Shown piece after piece: positions 35,512-44,047 of a stretch of 64,000 bases of DNA (position 1 is its first letter; every line of letters starts with the position of its first letter). The notes below the pieces were generated by a model, which worked only from the letters and a program-made list of their open reading frames with translations, made no database searches and was not told the DNA's origin. Source of the stretch: Jiangella aurantiaca (GTDB taxonomy: Bacteria; Actinomycetota; Actinomycetes; Jiangellales; Jiangellaceae); contig NZ_SMLB01000020.1 of assembly GCF_004349105.1 (NCBI RefSeq), positions 35,475 to 99,474 of the forward strand. The letters are read 5' to 3'. The position numbers and the translations under genes are program-made.

Positions 35512-35657
35512 CCGCTCAGGCCAGGCTCCAGCCCGGGCCGCCCTCCTCGACGACGGTGGATGGTCGGAGCTCACCGTAGGGATCGGCCAGGAGGCGGCAG
35601 AAGGGACGTATCGAGGATTCATCGACCCGTCGAGCGGCGGTCGCGGAACGTTCGCCG

Positions 35658-36332
35658 TCAGAGGGAGGTGGTCACCACCGCAAGTAGGAAGCCGTCGTAG
35701 CCCTTGGCGCCGACGGTCTGGACGGCGGTGGCGGTGAGCCGCGGCTCGGTGGAGAGGTACTCGAAGAGCCGCCGAGTGCCGTCGACGGACGCGTCGCCGG
35801 TGGTGGCGTCGATGACCCGGCCAGCACGGACGACGTTGTCGACGACGATGACCGTGCCACGCCGGGCCAGCCGCAGTGCCCAGCCGACGTAGTCGACGTT
35901 GCTCGGCTTGTCGGCGTCGATGAACACGAGGTCGAACGGGCCGGCGCCCTCGGCCCGCAGCTGGGGGAGGGTGTCCAGCGCCTTGCCGACCCGCAGGTCG
36001 ACGCGGCCGGCCAGCCCGGCCCGGGCGAGGTTGACGGCCGCCACCTCGGCGTGCGCGGGGTCGGCCTCCAGCGTCACCAGCCGGCCGTCGTCGGGCAGCG
36101 CCCGCGCCAGCCAGATGGTGCTGTAGCCGCCAAGCGTGCCGATCTCGAGGACCCGCCGGGCGCCCGCGATCAGCGTCAGCAGGTGCAGGAACTTGCCCTG
36201 GTTGGGTGCCACGTTGATGGCCGGCAGGCCCGCCGCGTCGCTGGTGCGCAGCGCCTCGTCGAGGACCGGATCGGGTGGGAGCAGATGCTCGCCGAGATAC
36301 CGGTCGACCGCCGTCCACTGCTGCTCGCTCAC
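35658..36332 (-). CDS. O-methyltransferase, caffeoyl-CoA/catechol type
   Basis: This 224-residue protein has motif I VLEIGTLGGYSTIWLARAL, the acidic VTLEADPAHAEVA, the metal-binding DLVFIDADKPSN and VVVDNVVRAGRV. These are the standard blocks of divalent-metal O-methyltransferases. It transfers a methyl group from AdoMet to a catechol-like hydroxyl. It stands alone; 146 bp of featureless sequence separates it from the WYL gene. Confidence 0.9.
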   Translation of the reverse strand: MSEQQWTAVDRYLGEHLLPPDPVLDEALRTSDAAGLPAINVAPNQGKFLHLLTLIAGARRVLEIGTLGGYSTIWLARALPDDGRLVTLEADPAHAEVAAVNLARAGLAGRVDLRVGKALDTLPQLRAEGAGPFDLVFIDADKPSNVDYVGWALRLARRGTVIVVDNVVRAGRVIDATTGDASVDGTRRLFEYLSTEPRLTATAVQTVGAKGYDGFLLAVVTTSL

Positions 36333-36446
36333 GACATCAACCTACCGGCGGCGCCAGTACCTGCCGATACCAATGATCCGGTCCAAACGGTTGAAACCCG
36401 GTGGATCGTCGGACGGGCGATCATCTGCCGGGCGAAAATGGTCGTC

Positions 36447-37358
36447 ATGTCTCGCCTGAGCGCCCCTACGCGAGTCCCCGCCGGCACGCAGGTCGTCGTG
36501 CACGGCACCGCGGCCGACGCCGGCCCGGGGACCGGCCGCGGTCTCGTCGGCCGCGTCGTCCGCGAGGCCGACGGCACGTACACCGTCGCACTGACCGACG
36601 GCCGGCTGGTCGACGCCGCACCCGACCAGCTGAGCACGCTCGCCGACCCGCCCACCGAGTTGCCCGAGCCGGTCGGCTCCGGTGTGCCCGACGACCTGGT
36701 GGTCACGCGCATGCTGTACGCCGCCGCCGTCGGCCACCAGCCCGCCGACCCCGGCGCCGAGCCGACGGTGCGCGCCGTCTTCCAGGCGCCCACGGCCGCG
36801 TTCTGGTCGCTGCGCAAGCCGCCGGAGCAGGTGGCCGGGCCGGGTGTGTCCTGGCTGTCGTGGGAGGTCGAGCAGTTCTGCCGGCTGGCCCTCGACGCCG
36901 ACCCGGTCTGCCTGGAGCTGCTGTGGTCGCCTCGGCGCGTGTGGGTCAGCGACATCGGCCGCGAGCTGCTGGACCTGCGCCCGGCGTTCCTGTCGCAGAC
37001 CATCTCCGCCGCCTACGCCGACCACGTGCTGGCCGGGTTCACCCGGCTGGCCGGTGACGACGAGCCGGACGACGAGCAGGCGGCCGCCGCGGCTGACCTG
37101 CTCCGCCTCTTCCTCGACGGCCAGGCCCTGCTGCGCACGGGCGACGCCGGCGTCCCGTCTGGCGAACACCGCGAGCGGCTGGCCGCCGTCCGGGCCGGTG
37201 CGCTGCCCTGGGAGCAGGTGGACGCCTACCGGCTGGAGCTGCAGCAGCAGCTCGACGAGGCGGCCGCGGTGTCGTTCCTGCCGCCCGGTCCCGACACCGC
37301 GCGGGTGGACGCCTGGCTCAGCGACCTGCGCCGCCGCGACCTCGACGCGACGTCGTAG
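36447..37358 (+). CDS. Nucleotidyltransferase-like protein with degenerate active site
   Basis: This 303-residue protein has two parts. Residues 1-65 resemble a small beta-barrel (GLVGRVVREADGTYTVALTDGR). The rest looks like the DNA-polymerase-beta-type nucleotidyltransferases of the RlaP kind: RAVFQAPTAAFWSLRKPPEQ, then WEVEQFCRLALDADPVCLELLWSP. The stretch that should hold the catalytic Gly-Ser and Asp-x-Asp reads AAAVGHQPADPGAEPTVRAV, lacking both. It may be a non-catalytic binding protein. The family call is from recalled sequence patterns. Confidence 0.55.
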   Translation: MSRLSAPTRVPAGTQVVVHGTAADAGPGTGRGLVGRVVREADGTYTVALTDGRLVDAAPDQLSTLADPPTELPEPVGSGVPDDLVVTRMLYAAAVGHQPADPGAEPTVRAVFQAPTAAFWSLRKPPEQVAGPGVSWLSWEVEQFCRLALDADPVCLELLWSPRRVWVSDIGRELLDLRPAFLSQTISAAYADHVLAGFTRLAGDDEPDDEQAAAAADLLRLFLDGQALLRTGDAGVPSGEHRERLAAVRAGALPWEQVDAYRLELQQQLDEAAAVSFLPPGPDTARVDAWLSDLRRRDLDATS

Positions 37359-37443
37359 GGCCGTCGCCCCGATTGGACGCCGATGTGCCGGGTAAGTGCC
37401 GGTACGTCACGAAAGTTCGATGATGGGGACGAATGGAGCTGGG

Positions 37444-37599
37444 ATGATCATCCTGGGTGTCGTTCTGCTGCTGATCGGATTGCTCACAGGCGTGGGCATC
37501 CTGACGACGATCGGCATCATCCTGCTGATCGTCGGTGCGCTGCTGTACGTTCTGGGCGCCGTCGGGCGCCCGCTGGCCGGGCGCAGGCACTACTGGTAG
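37444..37599 (+). CDS. DUF6131 small membrane protein
   Basis: This 51-residue protein starts at the ATG at 37444 with GGAG upstream. It is two short hydrophobic helices (MIILGVVLLLIGLLTG and TIGIILLIVGALLYVL) ending GRPLAGRRHYW, a signature of DUF6131. It spans the membrane. The function is unknown; relatives are widespread in actinobacteria. Confidence 0.85.
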   Translation: MIILGVVLLLIGLLTGVGILTTIGIILLIVGALLYVLGAVGRPLAGRRHYW

Positions 37600-37615
37600 C
37601 ACCGCCGGCCGGGGG

Positions 37616-38104
37616 CTACAGGCGGCGGTGCATGATGTGCAGCCCGACGTAGCCGTGGACCGGGTGCTGGAAGCCCTCCGGTAGCGTCCCGATGACCTCG
37701 AACCCGAGCGATCGCCACAGCGCGACCGCCCGGGTGTTGGTCTCGACCACCGCGTTGAACTGCATCGCGCGGTATCCGGCGGCGCGCGCCCAGTCGAGGA
37801 CGTGCTCGCCGAGGGCGCGGCCGACGCCCTGACCGGAGTGCTCCGGCGCGACGATGAAGCTGGCGCTGGCGATGTGCGACGCCGGCCCCATGTGGTTCCG
37901 GTTCATCTTCGCCGAGCCGAGCACCGTCCCGTCGTCATCGACCGCGACGACCGTGCGGTCGGGCGGCTCCAGCAGCCAGATCCGCCGGCCGGTCTCGGCG
38001 TGGAGGTCGCGCGGCAGCGTGTACGTCTCGCCCGCCGCGACGATCTGGCGCAGGATCGGCCAGATGGCCGGCCAGTCGTCGGCCCGGGCATCCCTGATCT
38101 CCAT
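37616..38104 (-). CDS. GNAT acetyltransferase, phosphinothricin/MDD type
   Basis: This 162-residue protein has IRDARADDWPAIWPILRQIV, a GxSxxxR-like core and the acetyl-CoA loop EHSGQGVGRALGEHVLDWA, followed by NTRAVALWRSLGFEVIGTLP. It is probably an N-acetyltransferase for a small amine or amino-acid-like compound. It ends 16 bp after the convergent DUF6131 gene. Confidence 0.87.
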   Translation of the reverse strand: MEIRDARADDWPAIWPILRQIVAAGETYTLPRDLHAETGRRIWLLEPPDRTVVAVDDDGTVLGSAKMNRNHMGPASHIASASFIVAPEHSGQGVGRALGEHVLDWARAAGYRAMQFNAVVETNTRAVALWRSLGFEVIGTLPEGFQHPVHGYVGLHIMHRRL

Positions 38105-38187
38105 GCGGCGAGCCTATGCGGCGTCGCGTCCATCGAGGCACACCTGCCCCGCTGATGCCGTCCGCTCCACGGCTAGGGTCCCGTTTC

Positions 38188-39174
38188 ATGGAGACGAGGC
38201 AGCTGGGACGGACCGGCCGGCAGGTCGGGGTAGTCGGGTTCGGGGCGTGGCAGATCGGTGCCGACTGGGGCACCGTCGACGACGACGCCGCCCTGGCCGC
38301 GCTGGAGGCGGCGGTCGACGCCGGGGTGACGTTCGTCGACACCGCCGACGTGTACGGCGACGGTCGCAGCGAGCGGTTCGTCGGCGAGCTGTTGCGCCAC
38401 CGGCCCGACGCCGGGCTCACCGTCGCGACCAAGCTGGGCCGGCGCGCGAAGCCGCACGTGGCCGACGCATACACGCTCGACGCGTTCCGGGCCTGGACCG
38501 ACCGCAGCCGCGAGAACCTCGGCGTCGACACGCTCGATCTCGTGCAGCTGCACTGCCCGCCGCCCGAGGTGTACTCGCGTGACGCCGTCTTCGAGGCGCT
38601 GGACACGCTGGTCGAGGAGAAGCGCGTCGCGGCCTACGGGGTCAGCGTCGAGACCTGCGGCGAGGCGCTGGCCGCGCTGGCCCGGCCGGGTGTGGCCAGC
38701 ATCCAGATCATCCTCAACTGCTTCCGGCAGAAGCCGCTGGACGAGGTGCTCCCGGCGGCGGCAGCGGCCGGTGTCGGCATCGTCGCCCGGGTGCCGCTGG
38801 CCAGCGGGCTGCTGTCCGGCCGCTACGACGCGTCGACGACGTTCGGCCAGAACGACCATCGCACGTTCAACCGCGCGGGCGAGGCGTTCGACGTGGGCGA
38901 GACGTTCTCGGGCGTCCCGTTCGAGATCGGCGTCGGAGCCGCCCGCGAGATTGCCGCATTGACCCCGCCGGGCGCCACCACGGCGCAGCTCGCGCTGCGC
39001 TGGATCCTCGACCAGCCTGGCGTCTCCGTCGTCATCCCCGGCGCCCGCAACCCGGAGCAGGCCGCCGCGAACGCCACCGCGGCCGGACTCGCGCCGCTCG
39101 ACGCGTCGACGATGGCGGCCATCCGGCGCGTCTACGACGAGCGGATCCGGCCGCTGGTGCACGACCGCTGGTGA
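38188..39174 (+). CDS. Aldo/keto reductase
   Basis: This 328-residue protein starts at the ATG at 38188 (METRQLGRTGRQVGVVGFGA). The catalytic tetrad is visible as Asp51 and Tyr56 (FVDTADVYG), Lys82 (VATKLG) and His122 (LVQLHCPP). NADP-binding elements near the C-terminus include VVIPGARNPEQ. It reduces a carbonyl compound in the cytosol. The upstream in-frame extension is arginine-rich and lies in the promoter, so it is rejected. Confidence 0.9.
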   Translation: METRQLGRTGRQVGVVGFGAWQIGADWGTVDDDAALAALEAAVDAGVTFVDTADVYGDGRSERFVGELLRHRPDAGLTVATKLGRRAKPHVADAYTLDAFRAWTDRSRENLGVDTLDLVQLHCPPPEVYSRDAVFEALDTLVEEKRVAAYGVSVETCGEALAALARPGVASIQIILNCFRQKPLDEVLPAAAAAGVGIVARVPLASGLLSGRYDASTTFGQNDHRTFNRAGEAFDVGETFSGVPFEIGVGAAREIAALTPPGATTAQLALRWILDQPGVSVVIPGARNPEQAAANATAAGLAPLDASTMAAIRRVYDERIRPLVHDRW

Positions 39175-39194
39175 GGCCGCCGCGGCTCGGCGGG

Positions 39195-40190
39195 TCACGA
39201 CAGCGAGCCCGGGCCCGCTTCACCGCCGCTTGGTACGCCGCCTCGGGCGGGTCCGACCCGGGGAGCGACGTCGAGCAGCGACGGCGCGAACGCGTCGGCC
39301 AGCCGCGCCAGGGCGGCGCGGTCGTCGGCGGGCACGTGCGGACGGTGCCGGAGGTACAGGCCGACCTGCTGGTCGCCCATCCAGAGGTAGATGCCGCCGG
39401 CCCGCATGTACACGCCGTTGTCGCGCAGTCCGCCGACGTCGATCGTCTCGGCGCCCGGCCGCTCCGCCGACCACATGCGGCCCACCTCGTCGCCGTAGCC
39501 GCGGATCGTCGCCGACAGGATCTCGCGGCCGGCGGACCACTCGCACCGCAGCTCGTCGACGGTCTGCCGGTCGCGGCGTGTCTCGGCCGGCGCGCCCAGC
39601 ACCGCTTCGGCCTGCGAGGTGACGGCGTCGCAGGCGGGCTCCGTGCCCAGCTCGGGCGCCGGGGCCAGGTCGGGCAGCCGCGGCAGCACCAGCTCGGCCA
39701 GCTGGATGGCGTTCTCGTCGCCGCCGCCCTGGACGCGCAGCACTCGTTCGTCGTCGTAGACCTGCAGGAAGCCCGCCCCGACGAAATGCGCAGCATCGCC
39801 CAGGCCGGTCAGTTCGGTGCTCGGGCCGAGGCCGTCGATGACGAACCTGGCCAGCATCTCCCGGTGCTCACCGGGCGTCACCGGGTCGATGGAGACCTGG
39901 AGCAGGAACGGGACCAGCGGACTGGTGGTGGTGCCGTGGTCGACGGTGATCTGGCAGCTGTCGAAGGAGGTGGGACCGACCGGGCCCGCATAGTCCGTCA
40001 GCTCGATCCGCATGCCCGCGTAGATGGAGCGGACCTCGTCCTCGCTGATCAGGTCGCACACGCGGGTGGCGGCCGGCGCCGCACCGGCCTTCGCGCCGGA
40101 CAGTCCACCGGCGGTCTCGGCCTCGGCGCCGCAGCAGGTGAGCAGCACGAGAACGAGAGCCGCACTCGGCCGCAGCCGCATCCGCATCAC
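39195..40190 (-). CDS. Lipoprotein with two DUF3558-like halves
   Basis: This 331-residue lipoprotein has a signal ending LVLVLLTCCG (Cys19/20). Residues 45-180 (CDLISEDEVRSIYAG, then SCQI) and 205-320 (ACDAVTSQAEAVLGAP, then RCEWS) each have the Cys-to-Cys spacing of DUF3558-like extracytoplasmic domains, suggesting an internal duplication. The function is unknown. It is convergent with the aldo/keto reductase gene. Confidence 0.6.
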   Translation of the reverse strand: MMRMRLRPSAALVLVLLTCCGAEAETAGGLSGAKAGAAPAATRVCDLISEDEVRSIYAGMRIELTDYAGPVGPTSFDSCQITVDHGTTTSPLVPFLLQVSIDPVTPGEHREMLARFVIDGLGPSTELTGLGDAAHFVGAGFLQVYDDERVLRVQGGGDENAIQLAELVLPRLPDLAPAPELGTEPACDAVTSQAEAVLGAPAETRRDRQTVDELRCEWSAGREILSATIRGYGDEVGRMWSAERPGAETIDVGGLRDNGVYMRAGGIYLWMGDQQVGLYLRHRPHVPADDRAALARLADAFAPSLLDVAPRVGPARGGVPSGGEAGPGSLS

Positions 40191-40274
40191 CGCCCCTGTA
40201 TCGCCGACGCATATAGAGGATGACGCATCGGTGGGTCAGAACGGTTGCATCAGCAAATGTGCCAGGATCGTCCC

Positions 40275-40823
40275 GTGACGAATGCGGTGGTCCTGCGGCA
40301 CTCGCTCGGCCGGGCGGTCGCCGTCGCCGGCTGGCTCGCCGCGCTGGGCTGGCTGGTGGCGTCGTGGCCGCCGGACGGCCGCGGCCTGCTGTTCGCCGCC
40401 GCCGCGAGTGGCCTGTTGTGGGTGGTGTGCTGGCGGCCGGCGGTGGTCATCGACGACGCCGCCGTCACCGTCCGCAACCCGCTGCGCGACGTACGCATCG
40501 GGTGGTCCGCCCTGGACGAGGCCGGCTTCGGCTGGTCGCTGCAGCTGCGCGCCGGCGAGCTCAGCTGCCGAGCGGTCGCGGCACCCGGCCCGGCCTCGAT
40601 GTCCGCCCTCTACGACCGGCACGTCACCCCGGGCGGAGTGCTGGAGCGCGACGCCGTCATGCGGGCCGGGCAGCGACCGGCACCGGCCCTGCTGGCGGTG
40701 CGGCAGCGCTGGGAGGCGCGCCGGTCCCAGCCGTCGGGCGGGGTGGTGGTGCCGGCCGTCGCGAACATGGCCGTGCTGGCGGCGTCGCTGGTCCTGCTGG
40801 TCACGGCGGCCGTCCTGGCCTGA
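40275..40823 (+). CDS. PH-domain membrane protein
   Basis: This 182-residue protein starts at the GTG at 40275. Two N-terminal membrane helices (AVAVAGWLAALGWLVASW, LLFAAAASGLLWVVCW) precede a small PH-like beta domain (VVIDDAAVTVRNPLRDVRIG), and a C-terminal helix follows (VLAASLVLLVTAAVLA). This is the usual plan of actinobacterial bacterial-PH proteins. The function is unknown. It precedes the peroxiredoxin gene by 24 bp. Confidence 0.75.
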   Translation: MTNAVVLRHSLGRAVAVAGWLAALGWLVASWPPDGRGLLFAAAASGLLWVVCWRPAVVIDDAAVTVRNPLRDVRIGWSALDEAGFGWSLQLRAGELSCRAVAAPGPASMSALYDRHVTPGGVLERDAVMRAGQRPAPALLAVRQRWEARRSQPSGGVVVPAVANMAVLAASLVLLVTAAVLA

Positions 40824-40847
40824 CCACGGCGATGGCAGGATGGTGGG

Positions 40848-41300
40848 ATGGATGTGGGTGACGCCGTCGACGACTTCGTCCTGCCCGACCAGTCCGGCAC
40901 CCCGCGCCGGCTCAGCGAGTTGCTGGCCACCGGCCCGGTGGTGCTGTTCTTCTATCCCGCCGCCATGAGCCGCGGCTGCACGGCCGAGGCCTGCCACTTC
41001 CGCGACCTCGCCGCGGAGTTCGCGGCCGCGGGCGCGCAGCCGGTCGGCATCAGCGCCGATGCCGTCGAGAAGCAGCAGGCGTTCGACGCCGGTCACGACC
41101 TCGGGTTCCCGCTGCTCAGCGACCCTAGCCGCACCGTGGCGGCGCAGTTCGGCGTCAAGCGGCGGCTCGGCGTGGTACCGGTGAAGCGGCAGACGTTCGT
41201 CATCGGCACCGACGCGCGCGTGCTCGGGGTGGTCCGCAGCGAGCTGGCCATGGAGAAGCACGCCGACCAGGCGCTGGACATCCTTCGCGCCGCCGCCTGA
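40848..41300 (+). CDS. bcp: Peroxiredoxin, BCP/PrxQ type
   Basis: This 150-residue protein has VLFFYPAAMSRGCTAEACHF, with the peroxidatic Cys44 and the resolving Cys49 five residues on, the PrxQ arrangement. The catalytic Arg is probably in the segment around residues 115-120. It reduces peroxides using thioredoxin-like donors. The conserved Pro-x-x-x-Thr-x-x-Cys has Ser at the Thr position (PAAMSRGC), a tolerated variant. Confidence 0.9.
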   Translation: MDVGDAVDDFVLPDQSGTPRRLSELLATGPVVLFFYPAAMSRGCTAEACHFRDLAAEFAAAGAQPVGISADAVEKQQAFDAGHDLGFPLLSDPSRTVAAQFGVKRRLGVVPVKRQTFVIGTDARVLGVVRSELAMEKHADQALDILRAAA

Positions 41301-41305
41301 GCTCG

Positions 41306-42193
41306 TCAGGCGATCCGCCGCGCCACGGCCGGGTCCGGCTCGCCCGCGGCGTCCGGGTGCAGGACCGCCGCCAGCGCCTCCACGCCGTCGACCAGCCGCG
41401 GGCCGGGCCGGGCGAACGACGCGTTGGCGTCCACCGCCCAGATGGGCACGGCGGGCAGCCGGCCGTCGCCGACCAGCTCGGCCGCCAGCCGCGCGGACTC
41501 GTCCAGACCGTAGCCGCACGGCGCGCAGACGACGACGTCGGCGCCGCAGGTCGCCAGCGCGTCCGGCGTGATGCGGTAGGAGCGCTCGCCGGAGCGGCCC
41601 AGCACCGATGTGCCGCCCGCCGCCGTGACCATGTCCGGGACCCAGTGTCCCGGCGCGAATGGAGGGTCGGTCCACTCCAGCACCATGGTGGGCACCGGCG
41701 GCCGGTGCGCGACCTTCGACCGGACGACGTCGAGGCGACTCGTCAGCTCGCGCACCAGCTCGTCGGCCCGAGCATCCGCGCCGACCGCGGCGCCGATGCG
41801 CCGGACCGACTCGAGCACCTGGCCGAGGTCCTGCGGGTCGATGGTGAGCACGTCGGCGGTGCAGTGCAGGTGCGCCAGCGCGTCGCGGACCTCGGTGACG
41901 TCGACGGCGCACACCGCGCAGAGGTCCTGGGTGACGACGAGGTCGGCGTCCAGCCCGGCCAGCGCGCCCTCGTCGAGGTGGTAGAGGTCCTCGCCGGCAG
42001 CCACGCGCTCCGCCACCAGCCGGTCGATCTCCGCCGGGCCGAGGCTATCCGGCAGCGTGCTGGTCGAGACGATGCGCTTGGTCCGTGCCACCGGCGGGTA
42101 GTCGCACTCGAACGTCACGCCGACGACGTCGTCGCCCGCGCCGAGCGCGAACAGGATCTCCGTCGTCGACGGGAGCAGCGACACGATCCGCAT
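41306..42193 (-). CDS. Cytosolic BtuF-like cobalamin-binding protein
   Basis: This 295-residue protein begins MRIVSLLPSTTEILFALG and has the class III binding-protein fold (RKIVS-type opening, PDMVTAAGGTSVLG), but no signal peptide or lipobox. The QDLCAVCAVDVTEV segment is typical of a soluble actinobacterial subgroup annotated as cobalamin-binding. It may act as an intracellular corrinoid carrier or a divergent enzyme. No permease or ATPase is nearby. GGAGG lies one base before the ATG, so a start three codons later at GTG is possible. Confidence 0.75.
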   Translation of the reverse strand: MRIVSLLPSTTEILFALGAGDDVVGVTFECDYPPVARTKRIVSTSTLPDSLGPAEIDRLVAERVAAGEDLYHLDEGALAGLDADLVVTQDLCAVCAVDVTEVRDALAHLHCTADVLTIDPQDLGQVLESVRRIGAAVGADARADELVRELTSRLDVVRSKVAHRPPVPTMVLEWTDPPFAPGHWVPDMVTAAGGTSVLGRSGERSYRITPDALATCGADVVVCAPCGYGLDESARLAAELVGDGRLPAVPIWAVDANASFARPGPRLVDGVEALAAVLHPDAAGEPDPAVARRIA

Positions 42194-42269
42194 CCCTCCA
42201 CGGTATTCGGAGATCCCAGGTCCCGTCCGGAGGTGCCGAAACGATGATCGTTGTGCCAGGCTGCGGGCC

Positions 42270-43196
42270 ATGACTCGAACGAGACCTGTGCGCGCTCTGA
42301 CGGTGGCCGCGACGGCGCTGCTGCTGACCGGGTGCATCAAGATGGATATGCAGCTGGACGTGAGCGAGAACGACACCGTCGCCGGCGACATCGTCCTCGC
42401 CCTCAGCCGCGACGTGTCCGCGATGGCCGAGGCGATGGGCGAGGACCCGAGTGCGGCCTTCGGCGAGCTCGGTCAGGACCTGCCCGAGGGCACGGAGGTC
42501 GAGGACTACGAGGATGACCGGTTCGTCGGCCAGCGCTACGTCTTCGAGGACCTCCCGCTGTCGGAGTTCTCCGAGGTGCAGGAGTTCAGCATCGCCCACG
42601 AGGGCGACGAGATCGTCGTCGACGGCAGCCTCGACATGACCGAGATGGATCCGGAGGCGCTGGCCGGCGAACTCGGCGGCGACGCCGGTGAGCTCGGCGA
42701 CATGGACCAGCTGATGGAGTCGCTCGAGATGAGCGTCAGTATCACCTTCCCGGGCGAGGTCACCGAGCACAACGGCGAGCTCGACGGCACCACCGTCACC
42801 TGGGCACCGGTCCCCGGCGAGGTCAACGAGATCAGCGCCCGGTCCGCCGACTCCGGCGGCGGGGGCGGCGACGGCATCCCGGTGTGGATCTGGATCCTCA
42901 TCGTTGTCGTGGTGCTGGGCCTCGCGGCGCTGCTGTTCTTCCTGTCGCGCAACCGTGACCAGGCTCCGCCCGTCGACGCTGCGGCGGCCGGCGCGGCCCC
43001 GCCGCCGCCCGGTGCCGCCCCGTTCGCACCGCCGAGCGGCGGTGAGGCGCCGGCGCAGCCGACCACCCCGCTCCCGGCCCAGCCCGACGCACAGCCGCCC
43101 GCCCCGCCGGCCGAGCCGGCCACCGAGGAGCAGCCGCGGCCGCCGGCCGAGGGCGATCAGCCGGAGCCACCGGCCCCGCCGGCCGCGCCGCGCTGA
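42270..43196 (+). CDS. LppM-family membrane lipoprotein
   Basis: This 308-residue protein has the signal MTRTRPVRALTVAATALLLTGC with lipobox Cys22. The LppM domain follows (KMDMQLDVSENDTVAGDIVL), then a helix near residues 205-230 (VWIWILIVVVVLGLAALLFF) and a Pro/Ala-rich cytosolic tail of about 75 residues. Mycobacterial LppM is linked to cell-wall phosphatidylinositol mannosides and host interaction; the role here is unknown. It is divergent from the BtuF-like gene. Confidence 0.85.
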   Translation: MTRTRPVRALTVAATALLLTGCIKMDMQLDVSENDTVAGDIVLALSRDVSAMAEAMGEDPSAAFGELGQDLPEGTEVEDYEDDRFVGQRYVFEDLPLSEFSEVQEFSIAHEGDEIVVDGSLDMTEMDPEALAGELGGDAGELGDMDQLMESLEMSVSITFPGEVTEHNGELDGTTVTWAPVPGEVNEISARSADSGGGGGDGIPVWIWILIVVVVLGLAALLFFLSRNRDQAPPVDAAAAGAAPPPPGAAPFAPPSGGEAPAQPTTPLPAQPDAQPPAPPAEPATEEQPRPPAEGDQPEPPAPPAAPR

Positions 43197-43214
43197 TCCG
43201 GCGCGCACATCGAC

Positions 43215-43259
43215 GACGGCGCCGGTCGGACCGCTTCGCGCGGTGCGGCCGGCGCCGTC
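43215..43259. terminator. Bidirectional hairpin terminator
   Basis: GACGGCGCCGG and CCGGCGCCGTC form an 11-bp perfect outer stem, with an inner ACCGC-TTCGC-GCGGT hairpin. It lies between the convergent lppM and yceI genes, 18 bp after one stop and three bp from the other. Confidence 0.8.
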
Positions 43260-43262
43260 TCG

Positions 43263-43949
43263 TCAGCTCCGGCTGAGGGTCAGCAGGAACTCCACCGTCC
43301 CGTGGTCCTCGACACGCACGAAGCCGAGGTTCGGCGGATCGACCTCAAAGTCGGCGAACTGGATCTCGCCGGAGCCGGCCACCTGGACACCGTCGCCGGA
43401 GCGCTGGACGTCCAGCTGCACCTCGATCGACTGCGTGACGTCGCGAACGGTGAGGTCGCCGGTCGCCGTCACGCTGATCGGGCCGCCGGCGTCCAGGCCG
43501 TCCAGCGGCACCGGCGACGTCAGCGTGAACGTCGACGTCGGGAACTGGTCGGTCTGCATGATCGGGCCGCGGAACTGGCCGTCGCGGCTGCCGCTGTCCG
43601 TGGTGATGGTGGTCATGTCGACGGTGATCTCGCCCTCGGTCGCCTCGCCATCGGCCACCGTGATCTGGCCGGTGACGTCGCTGGTGCGGCCGACGACGGT
43701 GTTGTCCTGGCCGTTGAGCACCTCGTCGACCCGGTAGCCGGCCTCGGACCCCTCGGCCACCGTCCAGGTACCGCTGAGGTCGGTGTCGCCACCGGACGCG
43801 GGCGGTGCCGACGTCTCCAGCGTCAGCGGCGCGGGCGCGTCGTCGCTGATCACGTTGATGTAGAGATACGTGCCGCCGATCACGACCAGCACGAGCGCGG
43901 CCAGGGCGCCGACGCCGATGACCACGCGGCGGCGGGTGAGCACGGACAT
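43263..43949 (-). CDS. YceI-family protein, membrane-anchored
   Basis: This 228-residue protein has a membrane anchor (residues 8-32, VVIGVGALAALVLVVIGGTY) and an extracytoplasmic YceI lipocalin-like barrel: GTWTVAEGSEAGYRVDE, then VTGQITVADG, TSTFTLTSP and GDLTVRDVTQSIEV. The family binds isoprenoid-like lipids. GGAGG lies eight bases before the ATG. Confidence 0.9.
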   Translation of the reverse strand: MSVLTRRRVVIGVGALAALVLVVIGGTYLYINVISDDAPAPLTLETSAPPASGGDTDLSGTWTVAEGSEAGYRVDEVLNGQDNTVVGRTSDVTGQITVADGEATEGEITVDMTTITTDSGSRDGQFRGPIMQTDQFPTSTFTLTSPVPLDGLDAGGPISVTATGDLTVRDVTQSIEVQLDVQRSGDGVQVAGSGEIQFADFEVDPPNLGFVRVEDHGTVEFLLTLSRS

Positions 43950-44047
43950 CCGGTCGACCTCCAGGCAAGTGGGTGTACCTGCTAGTTGTACGAGAAACTC
44001 GGCGGCCTGGATGGTGGTTCCGGAAGTCGCGCCCGGTCACACATCGG

